Positions 63,790 through 64,000 of a stretch of 64,000 nt of DNA are shown here, piece by piece. The notes below the pieces were generated by a model that did no database searches, had not been told where the DNA came from, and was given only the letters and a program-made list of their open reading frames with translations. The DNA comes from Streptomyces tuirus (lineage in GTDB: Bacteria > Actinomycetota > Actinomycetes > Streptomycetales > Streptomycetaceae). The position numbers and the translations under genes were made by a program. The stretch spans positions 6,441,501-6,505,500 of the forward strand of contig JAGTPG010000002.1 in assembly GCA_018195615.1 (NCBI GenBank), given 5' to 3'. Numbering within the stretch: the stretch's first letter is position 1; every line of letters starts with the position of its first letter.

Positions 63790-64000
63790 TCAGGCCTTCT
63801 TCGTCTCCCAGAAGATCTTGTCGATCTGGGCGATGTAGTCCAGCGCCTTCTGGCCGGTCGCCGGGTCGGTCGAACCCTTGGCGGCCGAGAGGGCCTTCAG
63901 GGTGTCGTTGACCAGCTGGTGCAGCTCCGGGTACTTCTCGAAGTGCGGGGGCTTGAAGTAGTCGCTCCAGAGCACCGAGACGTGGTGCTTGGCGAGCTCG
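63790..64000 (-). CDS. sodN: nickel-containing superoxide dismutase, 3' part (5' end outside window)
   Basis: The last 69 codons are visible, ending D-Y-I-A-Q-I-D-K-I-F-W-E-T-K-K-A. The stretch H-H-V-S-V-L-W-S-D-Y-F-K-P-P-H-F-E-K is diagnostic of NiSOD. The N-terminal nickel hook (H-C-D-L-P-C-G) and the Nur-controlled promoter lie beyond the right edge, so cofactor binding cannot be checked here. Gene order with pit and the encapsulin genes matches other Streptomyces. Confidence 0.95.
   Translation of the reverse strand, partial: ELAKHHVSVLWSDYFKPPHFEKYPELHQLVNDTLKALSAAKGSTDPATGQKALDYIAQIDKIFWETKKA

Overview
The window is a chromosomal core segment of a high-GC actinomycete, almost certainly a Streptomyces. 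Evidence: very high GC with G/C third positions, GTG/TTG starts, a WhiB-like protein, the SigR/RsrA redox pair, the das N-acetylglucosamine locus with its GntR regulator, a class Ia ribonucleotide reductase operon under a cobalamin riboswitch, an epi-isozizaene synthase/CYP170 pair and, at the right edge, Ni-superoxide dismutase. From memory the gene order follows the S. coelicolor chromosome from the hisN region to sodN. I see no prophage, transposase or CRISPR array.

Layout. 1-5.5 kb: UPF0182 membrane protein, then two identical initiator tRNAs either side of a TPR/Sel1 protein. 5.5-8.2 kb: SsuABC/TauABC-like ABC importer. 8.4-11.8 kb: catR-type Fur regulator divergent from a catalase, CBS protein, hisN. 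12-17.9 kb: TetR/SMR pair, rsgA, aroA, M50-like protein, SRAP protein, hydrolase. 17.9-22.9 kb: sigR-rsrA with its SigR-type promoter, two HD-domain membrane proteins, a TPR protein. 23-26.5 kb: peptide deformylase, then eizA-cyp170A. 26.5-31.3 kb: nrdABS (minus strand) behind a B12 riboswitch. 31.3-33.8 kb: acetyltransferase, SSS symporter and DUF3311 partner. 34-42.7 kb: dasR, dasABC, a GH3 hexosaminidase, an XRE/membrane pair, nagB and a SIS protein, with five DasR-type operators counting an orphan one at 44.3 kb. 42.7-50.5 kb: SDR/TetR, PdtaS-type kinase, wblE, diacylglycerol kinase, sigH with its anti-sigma gene, UBP zinc finger. 50.5-53.9 kb: Na+/H+ antiporter, PLP enzyme, small membrane protein. 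54.2-57.8 kb: family 2B encapsulin shell, polyprenyl-transferase cargo, acetyltransferase. 57.8-62.2 kb: TetR/RibD-like pair, YciI + ECF42-type sigma factor, VOC protein. 62.3-64 kb: pit phosphate permease pair and the 3' end of sodN.

How genes work together. GlcNAc/chitobiose uptake (DasABC), release (GH3), deamination (NagB, SIS protein) and control (DasR) form one module. SigR/RsrA, SigH/anti-sigma, the ECF42 pair, WblE, PdtaS and CatR make this a stress-signalling-rich stretch. The encapsulin pair is the least understood system here: a shell with a cyclic-nucleotide-like domain that appears to house an isoprenyl diphosphate synthase.

Data-quality caution. About 20 conserved genes are broken by single-base shifts, and every one is repaired by adding one base, nearly always in a G or C run. 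This pattern fits undercalled bases in the assembly far better than mass pseudogenization. Two apparent fusions (sigR-rsrA and the two HD proteins) are by-products of it. Such genes are given at their reconstructed full extent with the shift position stated.
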